8,778 bases of DNA from Serpentinimonas sp. (GCA_025458665.1 JALOSG010000108.1:1-8778); one strand, 5' to 3'; shown: positions 1 to 6,247, counted from the stretch's first letter. Notes: generated from the sequence alone by a model not told the origin. Translations and numbers: made by a program.

Positions 1-258
1 AGCATCTGGCGGCAGGTGTCTGCACGGCATATGGCGCCCATCGACTACCACGTCCGCCCACGCCTGCCGCTGCCGGTGGAGCGGCTGGACAGCAGCCTCG
101 CGGTGGAGCCACCGGCGCTCATCCGCGGTTACCTGCGCCTGGGCGCCAAGGTGCTGGGCCCGCCCGCCTGGGACCCCGACTTCAATGCCGCCGATCTGCC
201 CATGATGATGCGCATGGCGGACATGCCGGCCCGCTACCTGCGTCTGGGCGTCGTATGA
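1..258 (+). CDS. OlsB/hemolysin-like GNAT N-acyltransferase, C-terminal part (5' end outside window)
   Basis: The frame is open from base 1 and ends at TGA 256-258, leaving 85 C-terminal residues of a longer protein. The stretch PPALIRGYLRLGAKV followed by GPPAWDPDFNAADLP and a closing MADMPARYLR resembles the end of GNAT-fold N-acyltransferases of the OlsB/putative-hemolysin group. Members of that group transfer acyl chains from acyl carrier protein, for example to ornithine in ornithine-lipid synthesis. The catalytic core and the start lie upstream, so the substrate cannot be told. A GTG at 16 is in frame, but the frame is already coding before it, so it is not the start. The stop overlaps the ATG of the next gene (ATGA, 255-258), which indicates translational coupling and one operon with the glycosyltransferase. 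I am fairly sure of the family and not of the exact reaction. Confidence 0.72.
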   Translation, partial: SIWRQVSARHMAPIDYHVRPRLPLPVERLDSSLAVEPPALIRGYLRLGAKVLGPPAWDPDFNAADLPMMMRMADMPARYLRLGVV

Positions 259-1325
259 AAATCCTGCTGGTCTCCGACCTGTGGCTGCCCCATGCGTCGG
301 GGCTCGTGACGGCGCTGCAGGAACTGGTGGCCGAACTGCAGGCTGCCGGGCATGCGGTGGAGGTCATACACCCGGGTCGATTCCCGGCGTGGGCGGTGCG
401 CCGGCTGGGGTGGGCCGGTGGCGCACCCGTGGTGTGGTGCCCTGGCGCCCGGCTGGACAGTCTCATGCGCCGGGCCAGGGCCGACGCGATCCACCTTGCC
501 ACGGAGGGGCCACTTGGCTGGTCGGCGCGGCGCTATTGCCTGCGCCACCGGCTCAACTTCACCACATCGGTACACACCCGCTACCCCGAGATTCTGCAGG
601 CCCGCTGGGGTTTGCCACCCCGCTGGACCCTGGCTGTACTGCGTCGCTTCCACGCTCCCTCGTCGGGGGTCATGGTGCCCGGACGCAGCGTGGCCGATCT
701 GTTGTCCGCCCGAGGCTTCGGTGCCGTGCGCGAATGGACGCAGGGGATCGATTTGCGGCTGTTCCGCTTCAGCCCCGAACCGGTGCCGTTCGAGGGGTTG
801 GGGCCGCTCGCGCACCCCGTCAGTCTGTACGTAGGCCGGCTCACGGCAGAGAAGTCCGTCACCGACTTTCTCGAGCTCGATGTGCCAGGCAGCAAGGTGG
901 TGTGTGGCGATGGCCCACTGGCGGCCGAGTGGCGGGAGCGCTACCCCGGTGCGCACTGGCTGGGACCGCTGCCGCGCCACCAGCTGGCCGCCCTGTACGC
1001 CGCCGCCGATGTGCTGGTGTTTCCCAGCCGCAGCGAAACCTTTGGTCATGTGATGCTGGAAGCGCTGGCCTGCGGCACGCCGGTGGCGGCCTACCCGGTG
1101 GCTGGTCCGCTGGAGGTGCTGGGCGCCAGCGGTGCCGGCGCTCTGGCCGAAGACCTGGGCGATGCCTGGCACGAGGCGCTCCGGGTACCCCGCGCGGTGG
1201 CGCGAGAGCGGGCACGCCAGTTCGGCTGGCGCCAGGCCGCCGAGCTGTTCGTGCAGCACCTCGCTGTGCCCGCGCAGGCTCCATTCACAAGACTGTCACA
1301 AAAGTACAGCTACTCTGCTGAATAA
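255..1325 (+). CDS. Family-4 glycosyltransferase, MgtA/SqdX-like (probable lipid glycosyltransferase)
   Basis: A complete 356-residue GT-B fold retaining glycosyltransferase. The N-terminal half starts MKILLVSDLWLPHASG and carries HPGRF and ATEGPLGWSARR, then TTSVHTRYPE and FHAPSS, a pattern I associate with GDP-mannose-dependent mannosyltransferases and SqdX/MgtA-type enzymes that glycosylate diacylglycerol-type lipids. The C-terminal half has LYVGRLTAEKS, GDGPL and the EX7E sugar-nucleotide motif SETFGHVMLEALACGTPVAAYPVAGP, with Glu261 and Glu269 as the two acids. There is no signal peptide or membrane span, so it is probably a peripheral inner-membrane enzyme facing the cytoplasm. The start at 255 overlaps the acyltransferase stop. 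There is no clear Shine-Dalgarno site, which fits coupled translation. Its last codons contain the putative Pho box of ppk. The family call is firm; the donor and acceptor are inferred, and a role in glycolipid synthesis during phosphate shortage is a hypothesis. Confidence 0.85.
   Translation: MKILLVSDLWLPHASGLVTALQELVAELQAAGHAVEVIHPGRFPAWAVRRLGWAGGAPVVWCPGARLDSLMRRARADAIHLATEGPLGWSARRYCLRHRLNFTTSVHTRYPEILQARWGLPPRWTLAVLRRFHAPSSGVMVPGRSVADLLSARGFGAVREWTQGIDLRLFRFSPEPVPFEGLGPLAHPVSLYVGRLTAEKSVTDFLELDVPGSKVVCGDGPLAAEWRERYPGAHWLGPLPRHQLAALYAAADVLVFPSRSETFGHVMLEALACGTPVAAYPVAGPLEVLGASGAGALAEDLGDAWHEALRVPRAVARERARQFGWRQAAELFVQHLAVPAQAPFTRLSQKYSYSAE
1282..1316 (+). promoter_or_regulatory. Putative PhoB box and promoter of ppk, inside the end of the glycosyltransferase gene
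   Basis: Two 7-bp direct repeats, CATTCAC (1282-1288) and CTGTCAC (1293-1299), are separated by AAGA and followed by AAAA, giving the 11-bp period of a Pho box (consensus CTGTCAT, 4 AT-rich bases, CTGTCAT). The second half-site matches the 7-bp consensus at all but the variable last base. A -10-like TACTCT lies at 1311-1316, 11 nt after the second repeat, the expected place when PhoB substitutes for a -35 element. The distance to the ppk ATG is 39 nt. The same arrangement occurs before pstS. The assignment comes from reading the sequence, not from a matrix score. Confidence 0.7.
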
Positions 1326-1355
1326 TGAATTCTCTGCTTGCCGACACCGCGCTCC

Positions 1356-3674
1356 ATGACAGTTCCCAAAAAAACCGCCTCAGCCCCCAGAAAATCTGCA
1401 ACCACCCAGCGGGCGCGCCGTGCTGCGCCCAAGCGCCCTGCGGCGGTGCCCGTGGTGGCCCCTGCGGCAGATAGCGTCACGCTTGTGGCGCTCCCGGCGT
1501 CGGAGACCGTCGCCCCCGCCGCCGATCCGTCGCTCCCCGGCGTGTCCTCTTCTGCCTCTGGCGCGAACAAGCTGGTTTTCCTCGATCGCGACCTCAGCAT
1601 TCTGGCCTTCAACGCCCGCGTACTCGACTGGGCGCGCCGCCCCGAAGTGCCCCTGCTGGAGCGCCTGCGTTATCTGTGCATCGTGTCCTCCAACCTCGAC
1701 GAGTTTTTCGAGGTTCGCTTCGAGCCACAACTCACCGCGCACCTCACCAACGAGCAGCGTGGGCCCGTCACGGCGCAAACGTTCGAGCAGGTGGCCACCC
1801 GCGTGCACGAACTGGTGGCCCAGCAGTACGCCATCTACAACGACGAGTTGCTGCCCGCGCTGGAAAAGCGGGGTATCCGCGTCATTCCGCATGGCGAGCG
1901 CAGCCCACGCCAGCGCCGGTGGGTGAAAGAGTTTTTCCAGCAGGAAGTGCAGCCGCTGCTGCTGCCGGTGGGGCTGGACCCGTCGCACCCCTTCCCGCAG
2001 GTGGCCAACAAGTCGCTCAATTTCATCGTCCGGCTCACCGGGCGCGATGCTTTTGGCCGTGAGAACGAAGTGGCCATTGTGAAGGTGCCGCGCGCGCTGC
2101 CGCGCTTCATCCGCATGCCCAGCGTGAAGGGCTCCAAGCAGCTGCACTTCGTGTCCATCTCCAGTGTCATCCGTGCGCACCTGAACGATCTGTTTCCCGG
2201 CCGCACAGTCACCGAGTTCTCGCAGTTCCGCGTGACCCGCCATTCCGACCTGGCGGTGGACGAGGAAGAGGTGAAGAACCTGCGCACCGCGCTGAGGCTG
2301 GGGCTGCAGCAGCGGCACTACGGGCAGGCGCTGCGGCTGGAAGTGTCGGCGGGCTGTTCCGAATTTCTGTCCGATTTTCTTCAGCAGCAGTTTGGCCTGC
2401 CGGCAGCCTGTCTGTACCGTGTGCCCGGTCCGGTGAACCTGGTGCGCCTGAACCAGCTGGTGGATCTGATCGATGCGCCCAACCTGCGCTTCGAGCGTTA
2501 CCAGCCGGGCTGGCCGGTGCAGTTGCAGCCTGGCCAGTCCTTCTTTGAACGCCTGAAACAGGGCGATGTGCTCATCCACCAGCCCTACGAGAGCTTCGAT
2601 GCGGTGCTGGGCTTCCTGCGCGAGGCGGTGGAAGACCCCGATGTGCTGGCCATCAAGCAGACCATCTACCGCACGGGCTCCAAAGGAGAAATGGCCGACC
2701 TGCTGCGCGAGGCGGTGCGGCGCGGCAAGGAAGTCACGGCGGTGGTGGAACTGAAGGCGCGCTTCGATGAAGAGGCCAACATCAACCATGCGGAGAGGCT
2801 GGAATCTGTCGGGGCGCAGGTGGTTTATGGCGTGGTGGGCCTGAAAACGCACGCCAAGATGCTGCTCATCACCCGGCGCGAGAACGGCCGCCTGCAGCGC
2901 TACGCCCACATTTCCACCGGGAACTACAACCCGGGCACTGCTCGGCTGTACACCGACCTGAGCTACCTCACCGCCGACGAGGCGCTCACCACCGACCTGG
3001 ACCACATCTTCACCCACCTGGCCGGGCAGAACCGCCTGCCCAGGCTGAACAAGGCGCTCATGGCGCCGTTCCACCTGCACAAAGGCATGCTGGAGCGCAT
3101 AGACCAGGCGGTCGCGGCTGCGCGCAAGGGGCAGGACGCGCGCATCATGCTGAAAATGAATGCGCTGACCGACGAACCTCTGGCCCGTGCGCTGGCGCAT
3201 GCCTCCCAGCAGGGCGTGAAGGTGGATGTGATTGTGCGTGGCGCCTGTGTGCTGCCGGCTGGCGTGCCCGGCGTGACCGACCACATCACCATCCGCTCGG
3301 TCATCGGGCGGCTGCTGGAGCACTCGCGGGTGTTCTATTTCCGCTTTGGCGCCAAGCAGGAAGAACTCTGGCTATCCAGCGCCGACTGGATGAACCGCAA
3401 CATGCTGCGCCGCATAGAGCTGGCCTGGCCCGTGACCGACCCGGTACTTCGCCAGCGCGTCATGGACGAGTGTCTGAATCTGTACCTGCACGACAACCGC
3501 GATGCGTGGCTGCTACAGCCCGATGGATCCTACGTGCGGGCCGACCAGCATGGAGACCCGCGCCAGCACGCCAAGGCCCCGCCCGGCAAGGGCCGCGCCG
3601 CAGCCGCCCGGGGAGCGCCGGCCATCCATGCGGCACAGGCGCAGTTGATGGCGCGCTACGGCAGCAAAGGCTGA
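1356..3674 (+). CDS. ppk: Polyphosphate kinase 1 (PPK1), with N-terminal extension
   Basis: Makes long-chain inorganic polyphosphate from ATP, reversibly, through a phosphohistidine intermediate. The protein has 772 residues against roughly 690 for the Escherichia coli enzyme. Residues 1-72 are an Ala/Pro/Val-rich extension with a basic start (KK, RK, RR). The conserved core begins near LVFLDRDLSILAFN (73-86), with SNLDEFFEVR at 112-121. In the C-terminal phospholipase-D-like domains, Arg439 (IYR) and Arg469 (ARFDEEANI) correspond to the E. coli magnesium/phosphate-binding arginines. His499 (KTHAK) is the expected autophosphorylated histidine, with His518 (YAHISTGNYN) 19 residues on, the same spacing as in E. 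coli. I chose ATG 1356 over the upstream TTG 1338. No Shine-Dalgarno site is visible, and no later in-frame ATG precedes the core. A Pho box sits upstream, and the sixA-like gene follows 4 nt later, so the two are probably one phosphate-regulated transcript. Confidence 0.97.
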   Translation: MTVPKKTASAPRKSATTQRARRAAPKRPAAVPVVAPAADSVTLVALPASETVAPAADPSLPGVSSSASGANKLVFLDRDLSILAFNARVLDWARRPEVPLLERLRYLCIVSSNLDEFFEVRFEPQLTAHLTNEQRGPVTAQTFEQVATRVHELVAQQYAIYNDELLPALEKRGIRVIPHGERSPRQRRWVKEFFQQEVQPLLLPVGLDPSHPFPQVANKSLNFIVRLTGRDAFGRENEVAIVKVPRALPRFIRMPSVKGSKQLHFVSISSVIRAHLNDLFPGRTVTEFSQFRVTRHSDLAVDEEEVKNLRTALRLGLQQRHYGQALRLEVSAGCSEFLSDFLQQQFGLPAACLYRVPGPVNLVRLNQLVDLIDAPNLRFERYQPGWPVQLQPGQSFFERLKQGDVLIHQPYESFDAVLGFLREAVEDPDVLAIKQTIYRTGSKGEMADLLREAVRRGKEVTAVVELKARFDEEANINHAERLESVGAQVVYGVVGLKTHAKMLLITRRENGRLQRYAHISTGNYNPGTARLYTDLSYLTADEALTTDLDHIFTHLAGQNRLPRLNKALMAPFHLHKGMLERIDQAVAAARKGQDARIMLKMNALTDEPLARALAHASQQGVKVDVIVRGACVLPAGVPGVTDHITIRSVIGRLLEHSRVFYFRFGAKQEELWLSSADWMNRNMLRRIELAWPVTDPVLRQRVMDECLNLYLHDNRDAWLLQPDGSYVRADQHGDPRQHAKAPPGKGRAAAARGAPAIHAAQAQLMARYGSKG

Positions 3675-3678
3675 ACCT

Positions 3679-4182
3679 ATGGACCTGATTCTCTGGCGCC
3701 ACGCCGAGGCAGAGGACCTGGACCTCACCCAGACCCGCGACGAACAGGACGAGGGCGACACCACCGACCGGGACCGCGATCTGTCCCGCCGGCTTACCGC
3801 CCGTGGGGAGAAACAGGCGGCCCGCATGGCCGCCTGGCTGGACCGCCAACTCCCCGAAGGTGTGCGCGTGTGGTCCAGCCCGGCGGTGCGTTGCGAGCAA
3901 ACCGTATTGGCCCTAGGCCGAAAGTACCGGATACGGGAAGAATTGGCGCCCGACCGCACAGAGGATGATCTCCTGCAATTGGCCCAGTGGCCCGAAAGCC
4001 GGCAGGTGGCGCTGGTGGTGGGTCACCAGCCCACGCTGGGGCGTGTCATCGCCCGCCTCTTGAAGCTCAGCGAGGCAGACTGTTCGGTCAAGAAAGGGGC
4101 GGTCTGGTGGTTGCGGCAACGGGAACGGGCCGGCCAGCTTCAAACCGTGCTCGTTACGGTGCAGACGCCCGAGTTGCTTTGA
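3679..4182 (+). CDS. sixA: SixA-like histidine phosphatase (phosphoglycerate-mutase superfamily, branch 2)
   Basis: 167 residues, close to the roughly 160 of E. coli SixA, a phosphohistidine phosphatase. The nucleophile motif is LILWRHAEAED with Arg7 and His8. LSRRLTARGEKQA follows at 35-47, SSPAVRCEQT (second phosphate-binding arginine, Arg71) at 66-75, and the second catalytic histidine is His116 in VVGHQPTLG. The segment at about 11-34 is unusually acidic and Asp-rich and looks like an insertion relative to short SixA proteins. There is no signal peptide, so it should be cytoplasmic. The start is 4 nt after the ppk stop, with AAAGG (3666-3670) inside the end of ppk as a Shine-Dalgarno site, so the pair is likely cotranscribed and coupled. 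The last 29 nt overlap, tail to tail, the minus-strand RHH/H1-like gene. The family is clear; the substrate is not known from sequence. Confidence 0.88.
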   Translation: MDLILWRHAEAEDLDLTQTRDEQDEGDTTDRDRDLSRRLTARGEKQAARMAAWLDRQLPEGVRVWSSPAVRCEQTVLALGRKYRIREELAPDRTEDDLLQLAQWPESRQVALVVGHQPTLGRVIARLLKLSEADCSVKKGAVWWLRQRERAGQLQTVLVTVQTPELL

Positions 4183-4561
4183 GCGCAGGCCCGGCCTTTT
4201 TGGCTGTGGCTTTTCGGGCGGGGGTCTTTTTGGCGGGGGTCTTTTTGGCCGGGGCCGGCGTGGTTGCTGGCTTGGCCACAGGCTTGGCCTCTGCCACCGG
4301 GCGGCCGGTTTTCAGGGTCGGAACTGCTGCCAGCGCCTTGCGCAAAGCCGCATCGTTCATGCCGCTCAGCGCCATCAGGCCAGCGCGGATCAGTTCGCTT
4401 TTCTTTACAGACACCCCTGCCGACAGGGCCCGGGCTTTCAAGGTGTCAATGGCAGCGAACTCCTGCTTCGGGATGGTGAAGCTGTCACGTACCAGTTTGG
4501 GTTTCTTGGCCGAGGCTTTGGGCTGGGTCGGGGCGGCGGCGGTAGGGGTGGAGGAGGGCAT
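4154..4561 (-). CDS. Small RHH-like DNA-binding protein with histone H1-like Lys/Ala/Pro tail
   Basis: 135 residues. I do not recognise a named gene. After a low-complexity start (1-21), residues 22-67 look like a ribbon-helix-helix unit: a strand around LVRDSFTIP, a helix around EFAAIDTLKARALSAG, and a second helix KKSELIRAGLMALSG with the SELIRAGL pattern typical of RHH repressors. Residues 69-82 may form a further helix, ending in PTLKTGRP. From about 90 the chain becomes an H1-like tail rich in Lys, Ala and Pro (PAKKTPAKKTPARKATAKK), expected to be disordered and to bind DNA without sequence preference. I chose ATG 4561 because it follows three tandem repeats that look like its operator and because longer frames run into ppx. 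AGAGAA lies a few bases upstream as a weak ribosome site. It is downstream of ppx on the same strand with about 80 nt between, and overlaps sixA by 29 nt. A role in polyphosphate or Pho control is only a guess. Confidence 0.82.
   Translation of the reverse strand: MPSSTPTAAAPTQPKASAKKPKLVRDSFTIPKQEFAAIDTLKARALSAGVSVKKSELIRAGLMALSGMNDAALRKALAAVPTLKTGRPVAEAKPVAKPATTPAPAKKTPAKKTPARKATAKKAGPALKATRASAP
4217..4246. repeat. Two exact 15-bp tandem repeats in the H1-like tail
   Basis: The unit GGCGGGGGTCTTTTT occurs twice in a row (4217-4231 and 4232-4246). On the minus strand each copy encodes Lys-Lys-Thr-Pro-Ala. Both copies are identical at the nucleotide level, including third codon positions, so the duplication looks recent or maintained by slippage. 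Being a multiple of three, a change in copy number would keep the frame and alter tail length only. Confidence 0.85.
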
Positions 4562-4591
4562 ATGAGTTCTCTGTGCAGGTGGAGTGACTGA

Positions 4592-4626
4592 AACCGTATA
4601 AACAGTATAAACCGTATATCCGGTTT
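4592..4626 (-). promoter_or_regulatory. Three tandem 9-bp repeats plus inverted half: candidate operator of the RHH/H1-like gene
   Basis: On the plus strand AACCGTATA (4592-4600), AACAGTATA (4601-4609) and AACCGTATA (4610-4618) follow one another without a gap, differing at one base in the middle copy. AAACCG at 4609-4614 is also mirrored by CGGTTT at 4621-4626 around TATATC. The block is AT-rich in a GC-rich region, begins 31 nt upstream of the RHH-like start codon and ends 15 nt from the ppx stop. Read on the minus strand it contains TATACT (4609-4604), usable as a -10 box. I see no convincing -35. RHH proteins commonly bind closely spaced tandem or inverted repeats in their own promoters, so autoregulation is the natural inference. 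Confidence 0.6.
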
Positions 4627-4641
4627 CCAGGGGGCGGCTGG

Positions 4642-6126
4642 TCAGCGCAAGTCCACGCTCAGTCGCCAGTCGCTTTTCTGCCACTGCGCCACTTCCTCTT
4701 CCAGCAGCCACGCCGACTGCGGGTACTGCCTTGCCCAGCCGGGAGCAGCGGTCAGCTTGAAGTGCATGTTGCGGTACCCCAGGCGCAAGGCCGCCACATC
4801 GGGGTCCTTGCGGGCATGGCACAGCAGCACGGCCAGGCGCAGGCAAATCAGCTGCTTGGCAAACAGCTCATCCTGCAGGTCAGGCTCCAGTTTCCTGAGC
4901 TTGCCACGCTGGCCCAGCACCAACTGGCTCATACGGTGCAACTCGGGCAGGGAAAAGCCGGGTGCATCCACGTGGTCCAGAATGTAGGCGCCGTGGCGGT
5001 GAGCCGCCTCGTGGGAAATGTGGGTGCCAATCTCGTGCAGGCGGGCAGCCCAGTCCAGTTTCTGGGAATAGCGCCCGTTGTTGGGGTCGGGTTTGGCCAC
5101 CTGGGCAAACAGCGTGGTGGCCACCTTGCTCACCCGTTGGGCTTGCGCCTTGTCGGTCAGAAAGCGCTCGCCGAGCCAGCGCACCGTGCGTTCTCGCACG
5201 TCGGTGCTGTCCGTTTCCCGGTCCATCAGGTCGTACAGCGCACCCTGGCGCAACGCACCCACCGCACGCACCATCTCATGCAGGTCGAACAGCTCGAAAA
5301 TGGCCCGCAACACCGCAACGCCACCGCCCAGCACGGGCTTGCGGTCTTCCTTGAGCCCCTCAAGCTTCAGCACTTCCAGGGCACCGGCCCGCACCATGCG
5401 CTCGGTCAGCCAGTTCAGCCCTTCCCGGGTGATCACACCCGCCGGCCAGCCGTTGGCAGCCAGAATTTCGGCCACCGCGCCCGCTGTGCCAGAGGATCCA
5501 TAGGCCAGGCTCCACTGGCTGGGGGCAAAAGTGTCCAGTGCCTCATCAATCACGGCCTTGGCCGCCACCACCGCCGTCTGCATGGACGCTGCGCTCACTT
5601 GGCCCCGGGGGAAGTAGCGCATGGACCAGGCCACGCTGCCCAGCCGGTAGGACTCCATCTTGATGGGCGTGTAGCCCTGGCCCAGGATCATCTCCGTCGA
5701 GCGTCCGCCTATGTCCACCACCAACCGGTGTTCGTCGGTCTGGGGCAGCAGGTGGGAGACACCCTGATAAATCAGCCGGGCCTCTTCGTGCCCGGAGATC
5801 ACTTCGATGGGAAAGCCCAGCACCATCTGGGCGCGGCGCACAAAGTCGCTCTGGTTGCGGGCTTCACGCAGCGTCTGGGTGGCTACCGCGCGCACCTGCT
5901 GCTTCCTGAAGCCCTGCAACCTTTCGGCAAAGCGGGCCAGACATTCCCAGCCGCGCTCCATGGCCGCCAGGCTCAGGGTTTTGTCGTCATCCAGGCCGTT
6001 GCCCAGCCGCACCGTTTCCTTCAGGTACTCCACCCGGGTGATGTGGCCCGAATCGTAGCGGCCAATTTCTAGGCGGAAGCTGTTGGAGCCCATGTCCACA
6101 GCCGCCAGCAAGGTTCCGTTTTGCAT
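4642..6126 (-). CDS. ppx: Exopolyphosphatase (Ppx/GppA family)
   Basis: Releases phosphate from the ends of polyphosphate chains; the related GppA reaction on pppGpp cannot be excluded from sequence. From the start used here it has 494 residues, normal for the family. The ASKHA-fold motifs are in order: AAVDMGSNSFRLEIG (8-22, phosphate 1), SGHEEARLIYQGV (111-123, with the acidic pair expected near the catalytic water), VVDIGGRSTEMILG (136-149), YGSSGTAGAVAEIL (209-222) and LGGGVAVLRAI. The C-terminal helical HD-like part includes RLHEIGTHISHEAAHRHG (362-379). DIGGRSTE has Arg142 where many homologues have Gly. Start choice: in-frame ATGs exist at 6198, 6159 and 6126. Conserved homology begins two residues after 6126, so I use it, although 6198 has a slightly better upstream GGGA. 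The gene is divergent from pstS; ppk and ppx are separate transcripts facing each other. Confidence 0.95.
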   Translation of the reverse strand: MQNGTLLAAVDMGSNSFRLEIGRYDSGHITRVEYLKETVRLGNGLDDDKTLSLAAMERGWECLARFAERLQGFRKQQVRAVATQTLREARNQSDFVRRAQMVLGFPIEVISGHEEARLIYQGVSHLLPQTDEHRLVVDIGGRSTEMILGQGYTPIKMESYRLGSVAWSMRYFPRGQVSAASMQTAVVAAKAVIDEALDTFAPSQWSLAYGSSGTAGAVAEILAANGWPAGVITREGLNWLTERMVRAGALEVLKLEGLKEDRKPVLGGGVAVLRAIFELFDLHEMVRAVGALRQGALYDLMDRETDSTDVRERTVRWLGERFLTDKAQAQRVSKVATTLFAQVAKPDPNNGRYSQKLDWAARLHEIGTHISHEAAHRHGAYILDHVDAPGFSLPELHRMSQLVLGQRGKLRKLEPDLQDELFAKQLICLRLAVLLCHARKDPDVAALRLGYRNMHFKLTAAPGWARQYPQSAWLLEEEVAQWQKSDWRLSVDLR

Positions 6127-6213
6127 GCAGGGGGGTATTGCTTTGTCCAGCGGGAGCATACCACCGGGCGTTTCTGCGCAGGGCAGGGCTGGCGTCATGC
6201 AGGATTCCCGTAA

Positions 6214-6247
6214 GCGTCACATTTCTGTCACACAAGCTTCCTACAGT
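6214..6247 (+). promoter_or_regulatory. Putative PhoB box and promoter of pstS
   Basis: GCGTCAC (6214-6220), ATTT, CTGTCAC (6225-6231) form two direct repeats with an 11-bp period, matching the Pho box plan. TACAGT (6242-6247) lies 10 nt after the second repeat and fits a -10 element, with no separate -35 needed. The second half-site and what follows (CTGTCAC A, C or A, AAG) are nearly the same as in the ppk box. Transcription would begin near 6254, giving a leader of about 70 nt before pstS. The box lies in the divergent gap between ppx and pstS and is oriented toward pstS. Confidence 0.8.

Noticed and set aside
281..1321. 346-codon frame overlapping the glycosyltransferase on the same strand
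   Set aside because: Gly/Ala/Arg-rich out-of-frame shadow; the glycosyltransferase motifs are in the frame starting at 255.
1380..3323. 647-codon open frame on the minus strand opposite ppk
   Set aside because: Mirror of a high-GC gene: rich in His, Gln and Arg, with no recognisable domain, and fully antisense to an unmistakable ppk. A by-product of codon bias.
4186..4201. GGCCCGGCC followed by five T as a terminator for sixA
   Set aside because: The palindrome leaves a loop too short to form a stable hairpin, and the bases code for Lys/Ala/Gly/Pro codons of the opposite gene.
4562..4846. Upstream extension of the RHH/H1-like frame to 4846
   Set aside because: It overlaps the ppx 3' end in another frame and reads through the tandem repeats; the added residues have no homology I recognise.
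4762..6072. 436-codon open frame on the plus strand opposite ppx
   Set aside because: Antisense shadow of ppx with biased composition and no domain; ppx motifs are intact on the other strand.
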